This document shows, in pieces, positions 1 to 6,033 of a stretch of 6,033 nucleotides of DNA. Under the pieces are notes generated by a model. The model was given only the letters and a program-made list of their open reading frames with translations. It ran no database searches and was not told where the DNA came from. The stretch is from NCBI GenBank assembly GCA_026989995.1, contig JALSIO010000059.1, positions 1-6,033 on the forward strand, in the 5' to 3' direction. Every line of letters begins with the position of its first letter. Within the stretch, counting starts at the first letter, position 1. The translations under genes were made by a program, and so were the position numbers. The stretch is from Myxococcales bacterium. GTDB taxonomy: Bacteria > Myxococcota_A > UBA9160 > JALSIO01.

Positions 1-399
1 CAGCGGATCATCCCGGTACCCACCACCCCCAGCTTCATCCGCGGGCTCATCAACCTCCGCGGCGCCGTGATTCCGGTGGTGGATGTGCGCCAGCGGCTCG
101 GCCTGCCACCGGTGGAACCCGGCGATCGGAGCTGCATCGTCGTGGTCCGGACGGACGACGAGGAGATCGGGCTGCTCGTCGACTCGGTGAGCGAGGTGCT
201 CGAGATGCGCGCCGACCAGATCCAACCCGCAGCGCGCAGCAGCTCGGCCCCCGCGTCGACGGCCTTCGCCCGCGGGCTGGGACTGGTGGACGGGGCCGTG
301 CGGGTCGTGCTGGACTCCAAACGCCTCCTCTACGCGGGCCGTCCGGCCGATGCGACGGCGGCGGGGGAGCGGACCGGAAACGGTGCCGCCGGGGCGTAG
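1..399 (+). CDS. cheW: Chemotaxis coupling protein CheW (5'-truncated by window edge)
   Basis: CheW is the cytoplasmic SH3-like adaptor that joins chemoreceptor tips to the P5 domain of the CheA kinase in the receptor array. The window starts inside the gene in frame 1 and shows its last 132 codons, ending at TAG 397-399. The visible part carries the CheW core: GLINLRGAVIPVVDVRQRLG, including the conserved NLRG arginine; then a beta-rich stretch, IGLLVDSVSEVLEM; then GLGLVDGAVRVVLDSKRLL. These align by eye with E. coli CheW (VVNLRGTIVPIVDLR, VVGIVVDGVSDVL, LVNIEKLL). The tail after residue ~117 of the visible part is Ala/Gly-rich and probably disordered. An internal ATG at 67 is not the start, because the conserved domain extends upstream of it. 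No second domain is visible, so a plain CheW is likely, but a fusion upstream cannot be excluded. It lies 54 bases upstream of the receptor gene, in the same frame. Confidence 0.93.
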   Translation, partial: QRIIPVPTTPSFIRGLINLRGAVIPVVDVRQRLGLPPVEPGDRSCIVVVRTDDEEIGLLVDSVSEVLEMRADQIQPAARSSSAPASTAFARGLGLVDGAVRVVLDSKRLLYAGRPADATAAGERTGNGAAGA

Positions 400-453
400 C
401 CCCGCAGGACTGACGCGCCGGATCTCGCGGGGACCGGCGAGAGGGAGAGCGAC
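400..453 (+). promoter_or_regulatory. cheW-mcp spacer with ribosome-binding site fixing the GTG start of mcp
   Basis: This is the only spacer longer than 25 bases in the window. A purine run, GAGGGAGAG at 441-449, lies a few bases before GTG 454 and is the Shine-Dalgarno candidate. No other ATG, GTG or TTG in the mcp frame exists between the cheW stop and 454, so the GTG start is well supported. The spacer can also form a perfect 6-bp GC stem (CCCCGC 400-405 with GCGGGG 427-432) or an alternative 5-bp stem (GCCGG 417-421 with CCGGC 434-438). Neither is followed by a T-run, so this is not a convincing terminator. No promoter-like sequence is seen. Confidence 0.6.
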
Positions 454-2763
454 GTGAGGTTGACCATTCGCCGCAAGCTGGCTGCCGCAGGAACAGTGTT
501 CGCGATCATGGCCACCGCCATCGGGGCGGCCTCGGTGGCCGGCGTGGGCGTGGTTCGCCGCGAGGTCCAGGCCGCGGTGGAATGGAGCTCCCTTCTCGGC
601 GAGCAGATCCTCCTGGAACGCCTCCATCACCGCACGGTGGCCCAGGCCCTCACCGCCGTCGCCGATCCGGGCCGGGCTGCGGCCGCACGCGCCGCCCTCG
701 CCGCCGATCGACGCGCCCTCGCCGAAGTGTTCGACGACCTCGGGGACCTCGCCGAGGACGCCGAGCTCCGGCGCCAGGTGGAGGCCGTGATGTCCGAAGT
801 GCGGACGACGCTCGACCTCGCGGATCGCTCCGCCGCCGCCGCGGAGGGGGATCCGGAGCGGGCCCGGGAGATCCTCTCCGAGCTCGACCTCCGCGCTGCG
901 GAAGCGGCCGCCAGCCTCACCGCCCTCGGCGAGGCCCTGACCTCGGGGATCCGCAGCGCGGGCCGACAGGCGGTCACGGGGGCCGAGCGCGCCCGTACCC
1001 GGGTGGCCCTGCTCACGGGCGCGCTGCTGCTCCTGGTCCTGGGACTCGGGGCCTGGCTCGGGAGGGACCTCCGGCGGCGCATCGAGGGGCTGCGGAGCGT
1101 CGCGGAGGACCTGGACCGGGGAACCCTCGAGGGCGAGGTGAGCGCCCAGGGGGGCGACGAACTCGATTCGGTTCGCCGGGCACTGGAGCGGGCCCGCTCC
1201 AACATCCGCGGCGCCCTCGGGGCCGACCGCGTGGATTGGGAGGAGCTCGGCCGCCGCCAGCAGGAGCTCTCCCTGATGGCGGCGGTGGCCCAGAACGTCC
1301 CGGTGGGTGTGATGCTCGCCGATCGCGAGTTCCGCATCACCTACGCCAACCCCGCAGCCATCGAGGTGATGCGCAGCGTCCAGGACCAGCTTCCCTGCCG
1401 GCCCGAAGAGGTGGTGGGGCGCTGCATCGACGACTTCCACCGGGATCCCGCCCACCAGCGGCGGCTGCTCCAGGATGCCTCGAAACTCCCCTACGAGGCG
1501 GTGATCCGGATCGGGGGGGAGGCGGCACGGGTGCGGGCCTCCGCCATCCAGGACGAGGCCGGTCGACCCCTCGGCACCCTCGCCACCTGGGAGATCGTGA
1601 CCGAGGAGGAGCGGGCGCGGGAGCAGTCGGAACGCCTCGCCGCGCACATCGCCCGACTGGCCCGCGGGGAGGTTCCCGAGCCGATCGCCGAGGACGTGGT
1701 CCCGACGCTGCGGGAGCTCCGGGACAACGTCAACGAGCTCACCCGCTCGCTGGGCGAGATCGCCGCCGTCGCCGAGGCGCTGGCGGACGGCCGCCTCGAC
1801 ATCGAGGTCGCGGTGCGCTCCGGCGACGACCGCCTCCTCGAGTGCTTCTCCCGGATGGTGGCCAACCTGAGCACCCTGCTCGCGGACGCCAAGGCCGCGG
1901 CGCAGCGCGTCGCGCGGGATGCCCGCTCCGTCGAGCGGACCAGCGACGACCTCTCCCAGAACGCCACCCAGTCCGCGGCCGCCCTCGAGGAGATCAGCTC
2001 CACGATGGAGGAGCTCTCGGGCCAGACGCGCCAGAACGCGGAGAACGCCGGCCGCGCCGTCCAGCTCGCCACCGAGGCGCGCCAGTACGCGGAGACCGGC
2101 GACGAGCAGATGCGGTCGATGGTGGCGGCCATGGGCGAGATCGACGAAGCCTCCAAGAACATCTCGAAGATCATCAAGGTCATCGACGACATCGCCTTCC
2201 AGACGAACCTGCTGGCCCTCAACGCGGCCGTGGAGGCGGCCCGGGCGGGGGTCCACGGGAAGGGATTCGCCGTGGTGGCGGAGGAGGTGCGCAACCTCGC
2301 CGAACGCAGTGCCCAGGCGGCCAAGGAGACCACCGACCTCATCGACGGGTCCTCGCAGCGCGTCCGCCAGGGGGCGGTGATCGCCGAGAAGACGGCGCAG
2401 TCGCTCGCCCAGATCGTGGAGTCGATCTCCCAGGCGAGTGATCTGGTCTCCGAGATCGCCGCGGCCAGCAGCGAACAGGCGGAGGGCATCGGCCAAGTCA
2501 ACATCGGACTCTCGCAGGTCGATCAGGCCACCCAGCGCAACACCGCCAGCGCCGAGGAGATGGCCGCCTCTGCCCAGACCCTGAGTGCCCAGGCCCACCA
2601 GCTCCAGGCCTCCCTGGCGAACTTCCGCCTCGCCTCCGGCCACGAGCAGGAGCCGGCGGAGGAGCCCGGCGGGACGGCCGCCGCGGCCGCCGGCGGGGCA
2701 AGCGTGGCCGCGCAGCCGAGCGGCGGGATCTCCCTCGAGGACGACGATTTCGGGCGCTACTAG
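454..2763 (+). CDS. Methyl-accepting chemotaxis protein, TM-helical sensor-TM-HAMP-PAS-HAMP-HAMP-MCPsignal
   Basis: This is an inner-membrane chemoreceptor of 769 aa. After a basic N-terminus (MRLTIRRK), TM1 spans about residues 9-34. An Ala/Glu/Arg-rich, probably four-helix periplasmic domain covers ~35-182. TM2 is ~184-203 ([20 protein letters not shown]), followed by HAMP1 (~204-256) that lacks the usual proline. A PAS domain covers ~275-383 ([19 protein letters not shown]; later [12 protein letters not shown]). Two HAMP-like segments follow (~396-435 with [11 protein letters not shown], and ~436-485). The signalling domain spans ~486-726, with the tip [18 protein letters not shown] at 582-599. 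Likely methylation sites, by alignment with Tar/Tsr, are Q506, E513, E520 and E702. The spacings E513-E594 (81) and E594-E702 (108) equal those of Tsr, which places it in the 36-heptad class. An Ala/Gly/Pro-rich linker (~727-760) leads to the C-terminal DFGRY. The ligand is unknown. Its position between cheW and cheR makes it the probable dedicated receptor of this adaptation set. Confidence 0.96.
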   Translation: MRLTIRRKLAAAGTVFAIMATAIGAASVAGVGVVRREVQAAVEWSSLLGEQILLERLHHRTVAQALTAVADPGRAAAARAALAADRRALAEVFDDLGDLAEDAELRRQVEAVMSEVRTTLDLADRSAAAAEGDPERAREILSELDLRAAEAAASLTALGEALTSGIRSAGRQAVTGAERARTRVALLTGALLLLVLGLGAWLGRDLRRRIEGLRSVAEDLDRGTLEGEVSAQGGDELDSVRRALERARSNIRGALGADRVDWEELGRRQQELSLMAAVAQNVPVGVMLADREFRITYANPAAIEVMRSVQDQLPCRPEEVVGRCIDDFHRDPAHQRRLLQDASKLPYEAVIRIGGEAARVRASAIQDEAGRPLGTLATWEIVTEEERAREQSERLAAHIARLARGEVPEPIAEDVVPTLRELRDNVNELTRSLGEIAAVAEALADGRLDIEVAVRSGDDRLLECFSRMVANLSTLLADAKAAAQRVARDARSVERTSDDLSQNATQSAAALEEISSTMEELSGQTRQNAENAGRAVQLATEARQYAETGDEQMRSMVAAMGEIDEASKNISKIIKVIDDIAFQTNLLALNAAVEAARAGVHGKGFAVVAEEVRNLAERSAQAAKETTDLIDGSSQRVRQGAVIAEKTAQSLAQIVESISQASDLVSEIAAASSEQAEGIGQVNIGLSQVDQATQRNTASAEEMAASAQTLSAQAHQLQASLANFRLASGHEQEPAEEPGGTAAAAAGGASVAAQPSGGISLEDDDFGRY
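2746..2760 (+). other. C-terminal pentapeptide-like motif DFGRY of the receptor
   Basis: The last five residues of the receptor (765-769) are D-F-G-R-Y. They fit the published consensus for receptor C-terminal tethering pentapeptides, x-[HFYW]-x-x-[HFYW], of which E. coli NWETF is the model. The motif sits at the end of a ~35-residue Ala/Gly/Pro/Glu-rich linker, as in high-abundance enterobacterial receptors. In those systems the motif binds CheR (and CheB weakly). Whether it binds anything here is inference, because the neighbouring CheR lacks the loop insertion usually associated with pentapeptide binding. Confidence 0.55.
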
Positions 2764-2770
2764 GGGAAGG
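2762..2770 (+). promoter_or_regulatory. cheR ribosome-binding site overlapping the mcp stop codon
   Basis: AGGGGAAGG begins within the mcp TAG stop (2761-2763) and ends five bases before the cheR ATG at 2776. The overlap of stop codon and Shine-Dalgarno sequence is typical of translational coupling, and it supports ATG 2776 as the start. Confidence 0.75.
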
Positions 2771-2775
2771 CGGGC

Positions 2776-3630
2776 ATGCGAAGCGGCGAGGATGGGGATC
2801 TCGAGGAGGCCATCCCCCGGGACGTGTTCGGGCGCCTGGCGGAGCTGGTCCACGAGCGGACGGGCATCGTCCTCGGTGCGGACAAGCGTGGCTTCGTCGC
2901 CATGCGGCTCCGGGGGCTGCCCTCGCGACTCGGCCACCCGGATGTCGCCAGCCTCTGCCGCGAGGTGGTCGCGCAATCCGACCACCCCGCCCTCCCGCAG
3001 ATCGTCGACTGCCTCTCCACCAACCACACCTTCTTCTACCGGGAGAGCGCTCATTTCGACCACTTCCGCGACGAGGCGCTGCCCGAGACGACGCGCCGCC
3101 TCCGCGAACGCGAGGAGCTCGACCTCCGCGTCTGGTGCGCCGCCGCCTCGACCGGGGAGGAACCCTACACCCTCGCCATGCTCCTTCGGGAGCACCTGGG
3201 ACCCGACCTGCCTCGGTGGCAGGCGGGGCTCCTCGCCACCGACATCTCGGAGCGGGCCCTGGCCGTCGCCCGGGAGGGGGTCTACCGCGAGGAGGACGTC
3301 GCCCGCCTCCCCGAGGTGCTCCGGAAGCGGTACTTCCGCCCACGGGGAGGCGGGCTGCTGGAAGTGGTGCCCGAGCTGCGGAGCGACGTCGTCTTCCGCC
3401 GCTTCAACCTGCTGGCAGCGCGCTACCCGTTCCGCAAGCCCTTCCACGTGGTCTTCTGCCGGAACGTGATGATCTACTTCGACGCCGCGACCCGCGACGC
3501 CGTCGCGCAGCGGATCTTCGGCTGCCTCGCGCCGGGCGGCTACCTCTACCTGGGAATGGCCGAGACCCTCCGCGGGCGGCACACGCCGCTCGAGTTCGTG
3601 CGCCCGGCCGTGTACCGGAAGGCCTCCTGA
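2776..3630 (+). CDS. cheR: Chemotaxis protein methyltransferase CheR
   Basis: This cytoplasmic enzyme transfers a methyl group from S-adenosylmethionine to receptor glutamates, raising kinase activity during adaptation. It is 284 aa, close to the 286 aa of E. coli CheR. The N-terminal helical domain (~10-85) has the basic helix DKRGFVAMRLRGLPSRLG (36-53) that in the family contacts the receptor methylation helix. The TNHTFFYRE motif (82-90) is the counterpart of TNLTAFFRE. The SAM-binding Rossmann part has RVWCAAASTGEEPYTLAM (118-135), ATDISERAL (154-162), and the signature FCRNVMIYFD (227-236). The final motif is GMAETL (260-265), where E. coli has GHSENF. The beta-subdomain loop after RYF (188-199) is three residues shorter than in E. 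coli CheR, resembling pentapeptide-independent enzymes. The start follows the mcp stop by 12 bases with a good ribosome-binding site, and the gene ends one base before cheB. Confidence 0.96.
   Translation: MRSGEDGDLEEAIPRDVFGRLAELVHERTGIVLGADKRGFVAMRLRGLPSRLGHPDVASLCREVVAQSDHPALPQIVDCLSTNHTFFYRESAHFDHFRDEALPETTRRLREREELDLRVWCAAASTGEEPYTLAMLLREHLGPDLPRWQAGLLATDISERALAVAREGVYREEDVARLPEVLRKRYFRPRGGGLLEVVPELRSDVVFRRFNLLAARYPFRKPFHVVFCRNVMIYFDAATRDAVAQRIFGCLAPGGYLYLGMAETLRGRHTPLEFVRPAVYRKAS
3617..3622 (+). promoter_or_regulatory. cheB ribosome-binding site inside the end of cheR
   Basis: GGAAGG lies within the last codons of cheR, nine bases before GTG 3632. It supports the GTG start of cheB, which follows the cheR TGA (3628-3630) after a single base, so ribosomes ending cheR probably restart at cheB. 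No other start codon in that frame precedes the receiver-domain motif VLVVDDS. Confidence 0.55.
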
Positions 3631-3631
3631 G

Positions 3632-4693
3632 GTGGGGGCTCCGATCCGCGTCCTGGTCGTGGACGATTCCGCGGTCGTGCGTCGGCTGCTGAGCCGGGGC
3701 CTTTCCGAAGACCCCGAGATCGAGGTGGTGGGAACCGCCGCAGATCCCTTCGAGGCGCGGGACCGGATTCTCGCGCTCCGACCCGACGTGCTCACCCTTG
3801 ACGTCGAGATGCCCCGGATGGACGGGTTGACCTTCCTCCGGAAGCTCATGCCCCAGCACCCGATGCCGGTGGTCATGGTGAGCTCGCTGACGACCCGAGG
3901 CGCCCAGGTCACCCTCGAGGCCCTCGCCGCGGGCGCCGTGGACGTGGTGGCAAAGCCGCGGCCCGGAAGCCCGGGCGGCATGGAGGGAATGATCGCGGAG
4001 CTCCGGGCCAAGGTTCGGGCGGCCTCCCGGGCCCGCGTGGCGGCCCCCCGGCGTCTCGCGTCACGGGCCACGCCCCCGCCCGGTGCCGATCCCCTTCCCG
4101 CCGCGGCGCGACGGGCGGTGGTGGCCCTCGGGGCCTCCACGGGCGGCACCGAGGCGATCCAACGGGTGGTGTCGAGGCTCCCCTCCGATGGCCCCCCCGT
4201 GCTCATCGTCCAACATCTGCCGGCGGGGTTCTCCGCCCCCTTCGCCTCGCAGCTCGACCGCGAATCTCCCCTTTCCGTCTCGGAGGCACGCACGGGCGCG
4301 ATCCCGCAGCCGGGCCACGCCTACGTCGCTCCGGGCGGCCGCCAGCTTCGCCTGCTGGGACGCCCCGGGCAGTTCCGCCTCGACTGCAGCAGCACGGAGA
4401 AGGTTTCCGGACACTGCCCCTCGGTGGACGTGCTCATGACCTCCGTCGCCGGCGCGGCGGGCGCTCGCGCCATTGGCGTCATCCTGACGGGGATGGGAGC
4501 CGACGGGGCCCGGGGACTGCTGCGGATGCGTCAGGCCGGCGCCGCCACCCTGGGTCAGGACGAGGCGACCTGCGTGGTCTACGGCATGCCGCGGGCCGCG
4601 GCCGAGCTCGGCGCGGTCCAGGTGGCGCTCCCCCTCGATGCGATGGCCGATCGGATCCGGATTCTGCTGCGGAAGCTGGGAGACACGACATGA
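3632..4693 (+). CDS. cheB: Protein-glutamate methylesterase/glutamine deamidase CheB
   Basis: CheB hydrolyses receptor glutamyl methyl esters and deamidates some receptor glutamines; phosphorylation by CheA activates it. The 353-aa protein has an N-terminal receiver domain (~4-122) with acid pair D11-D12 (VLVVDDSAVVR), phosphoacceptor D57 (LTLDVEMPRMDG), a serine at the switch position (MVSSLTTRG, 82-90) and K108 (VVAKP). An Arg/Ala/Pro-rich linker (~125-158) joins it to the esterase domain (~160-350). The catalytic triad is visible: S169 in GASTGG, H195 in VQHLPAGF, and D291 in GMGADGA. The conserved PSVDVL segment is preceded by Cys262, where the family usually has Arg. Length and domain order match standard CheB (E. 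coli, 349 aa). The GTG start is the only one preceding the receiver domain. The gene starts one base after cheR, and its TGA overlaps the cheD ATG. Confidence 0.96.
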   Translation: MGAPIRVLVVDDSAVVRRLLSRGLSEDPEIEVVGTAADPFEARDRILALRPDVLTLDVEMPRMDGLTFLRKLMPQHPMPVVMVSSLTTRGAQVTLEALAAGAVDVVAKPRPGSPGGMEGMIAELRAKVRAASRARVAAPRRLASRATPPPGADPLPAAARRAVVALGASTGGTEAIQRVVSRLPSDGPPVLIVQHLPAGFSAPFASQLDRESPLSVSEARTGAIPQPGHAYVAPGGRQLRLLGRPGQFRLDCSSTEKVSGHCPSVDVLMTSVAGAAGARAIGVILTGMGADGARGLLRMRQAGAATLGQDEATCVVYGMPRAAAELGAVQVALPLDAMADRIRILLRKLGDTT

Positions 4694-5172
4694 TCCTGCT
4701 GGGAATCGGCGAGCTCGGTGCCTCCGGAAAGCCCGACGAGGTCATCCGCACCCTGGCCCTCGGTTCCTGCGTGGCGGTGGTGCTGTGGTCGGCCCGGGCG
4801 GGCGCCGGAGGGATGGTCCACGTCGCCCTGCCCTCTTCGAGTCTCAATCCGACCCAGGCGCGGAGACGCCCCGGTCGCTTCGCCGACACCGGCATCGCGG
4901 CGCTCCTCGACGAGATGGACCGCCTGGGCTGCGGGCCCGGGCCCTCCGACCTCGTCGCCCGGATCGCCGGCGGCGCGGCCGTCCTCGACCTGGGCGACCA
5001 CCTCGACATCGGGGCGCGCAACGTCGAGGCGGTCCGCGCCGTTCTCGCAGAGCGGCGACTCCCCCTCGTGGGAGAGGATGTTCGCGGCCAGATCTCCCGC
5101 TCCGTGGAGCTCGAGGTGGGCACGGGAGCCGTCCGCGTGATCGCCGCCAACCGCACGAGTTGGGAGATCTGA
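4690..5172 (+). CDS. cheD: Chemoreceptor glutamine deamidase CheD
   Basis: CheD converts specific receptor glutamines to glutamates and in some bacteria also binds the CheC phosphatase. The 160-aa protein is of normal length. The catalytic residues known from Thermotoga CheD are all present: T21 and C27 in TLALGSCVAVVLW, and H44 in MVHVALP. Other family segments follow: ADTGIAALLDEM (65-76), ARIAGGAAVL (90-99), IGARNVEAVRAVL (107-119), and VGEDVRGQISRSVEL (127-141), where the usual paired glycine is Arg132. The ATG overlaps the cheB stop as ATGA (4690-4693), with GGGAGA at 4678-4683 as ribosome-binding site. This couples it tightly to cheB, so the operon makes two deamidating enzymes. A likely substrate is receptor residue Q506, but this is inferred from motif similarity only. 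No cheC is seen in the window. Confidence 0.94.
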   Translation: MILLGIGELGASGKPDEVIRTLALGSCVAVVLWSARAGAGGMVHVALPSSSLNPTQARRRPGRFADTGIAALLDEMDRLGCGPGPSDLVARIAGGAAVLDLGDHLDIGARNVEAVRAVLAERRLPLVGEDVRGQISRSVELEVGTGAVRVIAANRTSWEI

Positions 5173-5180
5173 TCCCAACC

Positions 5181-5189
5181 GGAGGAGGG
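5181..5189 (+). promoter_or_regulatory. Strong ribosome-binding site of the HDOD gene, selecting ATG 5198
   Basis: GGAGGAGGG is the strongest Shine-Dalgarno match in the window and ends eight bases before ATG 5198. A second in-frame ATG at 5207 would be 17 bases away, too far for efficient use, so 5198 is chosen. The site lies in the 25-base gap after the cheD TGA, which suggests the gene is expressed with the operon but initiates independently. Confidence 0.75.
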
Positions 5190-5197
5190 CCCGCCGC

Positions 5198-6033
5198 ATG
5201 TCCCACATGGCCAGACGGCAGATCCACCAGCTGGTCCAGCAGCTTCCCCCCTTCCCGGATTCGACCGCCCGGCTGCTCGCGACCCTCCACGATGCGGCGC
5301 ACGCGAGCTCGGACGTGGCCCGCGTGGTGGCGTCCGACCCCGCCCTCACGGTCCGGGTGCTCGGCGCCGCCAACAGCCCGGGCGTCGGATCGCTGGAACC
5401 CGTCAATTCGGTCGAACGCGCCGTCTCCCTTCTGGGAGAGCGAACGGTCGTCGCCCTGGCCGTGGAGCTCGCCGCCGGCCCCGTGCTCTCCCGCAAGCTC
5501 GACGGCTATGCCGCCCCGGAGGGCACGCTCCTCGGCCACGGACTGCGGACCGGCATTCTCGCCCGGATCCTGGCCGAGTCCCAGGCACCCGCAGTCGAGC
5601 CCCCCGTGGCCTTCACCGCGGGGCTGCTCCTCGATGTCGGCAAGGCCCTGATGTCCCTCGTGCTCGGCGACCGGGGCGAAGAGCTCGTGGGCCACGTCGC
5701 GCGGGGTGAGGCCCGGGACTTCCTCGAGGCGGAGCGCCGCGCCTTCGGCGTGGACCACTGCGAGCTCGGCCTCGAGGTGGCCTCGGTGTGGAGCCTCCCC
5801 TCGCCGCTGGCCGCAGCCATCGGCCACCACCACCGCCCCGGCGAGGCGCCGGAGGTGCACCGACGGCTGGTCGCGGTGACCCACGTCGCCGACGTGCTCG
5901 CGCGCACCATGTCGAGCTCGGGCCTCGACGCCATGGCGTATCGGCTCGATCTCGAGGCCGCCGCCCTCCTTTCCCTCGACGCCGCCACGGCGCTCCACGT
6001 CGTCAGCGAGGCCCACGCGGAGTTCGAGGCCGT
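5198..6033 (+). CDS. HDOD-domain signalling protein (3'-truncated by window edge)
   Basis: The frame stays open from ATG 5198 to the window end, giving 278 codons with no stop, so the C-terminus is missing. The translation fits the HDOD (HD-related output domain) family. LPPFPDSTARLLATL (16-30) leads into ARVVASDPALTVRVLGAANS (41-60), the family's DPALT-plus-LLRxANS segment. SVERAVSLLGERTVVALAV (71-89) matches the AVxLLG-xxxV helix. GHGLRTGILARILA (113-126), TAGLLLDVGKALM (140-152) and IGHHHRP (208-214) are the HD-superfamily-like core. The usual HD dyad reads Leu145-Asp146, so the metal-dependent phosphohydrolase site looks incomplete, as is common in HDOD proteins. HDOD proteins are regulatory and some are linked to motility, but the biochemical role is unknown. 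It follows cheD by 25 bases on the same strand. Further C-terminal domains could lie outside the window. Confidence 0.88.
   Translation, partial: MSHMARRQIHQLVQQLPPFPDSTARLLATLHDAAHASSDVARVVASDPALTVRVLGAANSPGVGSLEPVNSVERAVSLLGERTVVALAVELAAGPVLSRKLDGYAAPEGTLLGHGLRTGILARILAESQAPAVEPPVAFTAGLLLDVGKALMSLVLGDRGEELVGHVARGEARDFLEAERRAFGVDHCELGLEVASVWSLPSPLAAAIGHHHRPGEAPEVHRRLVAVTHVADVLARTMSSSGLDAMAYRLDLEAAALLSLDAATALHVVSEAHAEFEA

Noticed and set aside
67..69. ATT/ATG-like start near 67 as the cheW start
   Set aside because: The reading frame and the conserved CheW sequence (FIRGLINLRG) continue upstream to base 1, so the gene is cut by the window edge rather than starting here.
400..432. Hairpin after cheW as an intrinsic terminator
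   Set aside because: The stem is only 6 bp, the loop is 21 bases, there is no T-run, and the next gene follows immediately with its own ribosome-binding site.
582..2441. 619-codon open frame on the + strand inside mcp
   Set aside because: Its translation is Arg/Pro/Gly-rich low-complexity sequence without domain motifs, and it lies wholly inside the well-supported receptor frame. It is the shadow expected from G+C-rich codons.
1491..2504. 337-codon open frame on the - strand opposite the MCP signalling domain
   Set aside because: The product is rich in Ser/Arg/Ala with no motif. Conserved receptor coding on the other strand explains the lack of stops.
2498..3343. 281-codon - strand frame and a 294-codon + strand frame (from 2585) over the mcp-cheR junction
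   Set aside because: Both give Arg/Pro/Gly/Ser-rich products without domains and conflict with the firmly identified mcp end and cheR.
5207..5209. Second in-frame ATG as the HDOD start
   Set aside because: The GGAGGAGGG site is properly spaced for ATG 5198 and too far from 5207.
4844..6016. 390-codon open frame on the - strand across cheD and the HDOD gene
   Set aside because: It opposes two genes with clear family motifs. Its translation has no recognisable domain and a composition typical of antisense shadows in G+C-rich DNA.
1..6033. Mobile elements, CRISPR arrays, tRNA/rRNA genes, long repeats
   Set aside because: Nearly all bases are accounted for by six adjacent chemotaxis-related genes. 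No transposase motifs, regularly spaced repeats or RNA gene signatures were seen.

Overview
The window holds one co-directional block of chemotaxis genes on the + strand: the 3' part of cheW, a methyl-accepting chemotaxis protein (mcp), cheR, cheB, cheD, and the 5' part of a gene for an HDOD-domain protein. Every gene was identified from motifs read in its translation. The DNA is very G+C-rich (roughly 70% by eye, with strong G/C third-position bias). Gene content and receptor type suggest a flagellated, G+C-rich proteobacterium, possibly a gammaproteobacterium. That placement is inference, and the sequence alone does not fix the taxon.

Layout: 1-399 is cheW (5' end outside the window). 400-453 is a short spacer with the mcp ribosome-binding site. 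454-2763 is mcp (769 aa, GTG start). 2776-3630 is cheR. 3632-4693 is cheB (GTG start, one base after the cheR stop). 4690-5172 is cheD (ATGA overlap with cheB). 5198-6033 is the HDOD gene, which runs off the right edge. Gaps are 54, 12, 1, -4 and 25 bases, and most starts have a purine-rich Shine-Dalgarno sequence. This looks like a single translationally coupled operon. No promoter or intrinsic terminator was found, and cheA and cheY are presumably upstream.

How the parts fit: the receptor has a periplasmic helical domain between two membrane segments, then HAMP, PAS, two more HAMP-like segments and an MCP signalling hairpin whose arm lengths match E. coli Tsr (36-heptad class). CheW links it to the CheA kinase. 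CheR methylates the receptor, phospho-CheB demethylates and deamidates it, and CheD deamidates receptor glutamines. The HDOD protein is a probable extra output or regulatory component with an unknown partner.

The window is largely a conventional chemosensory operon, and I see no clearly new system. The points most worth a second look are a C-terminal DFGRY motif on the receptor that fits the CheR-tethering pentapeptide consensus while the adjacent CheR has the short beta-subdomain loop of pentapeptide-independent enzymes; the HDOD gene at the end of the adaptation genes; and a few unusual residues at conserved positions.
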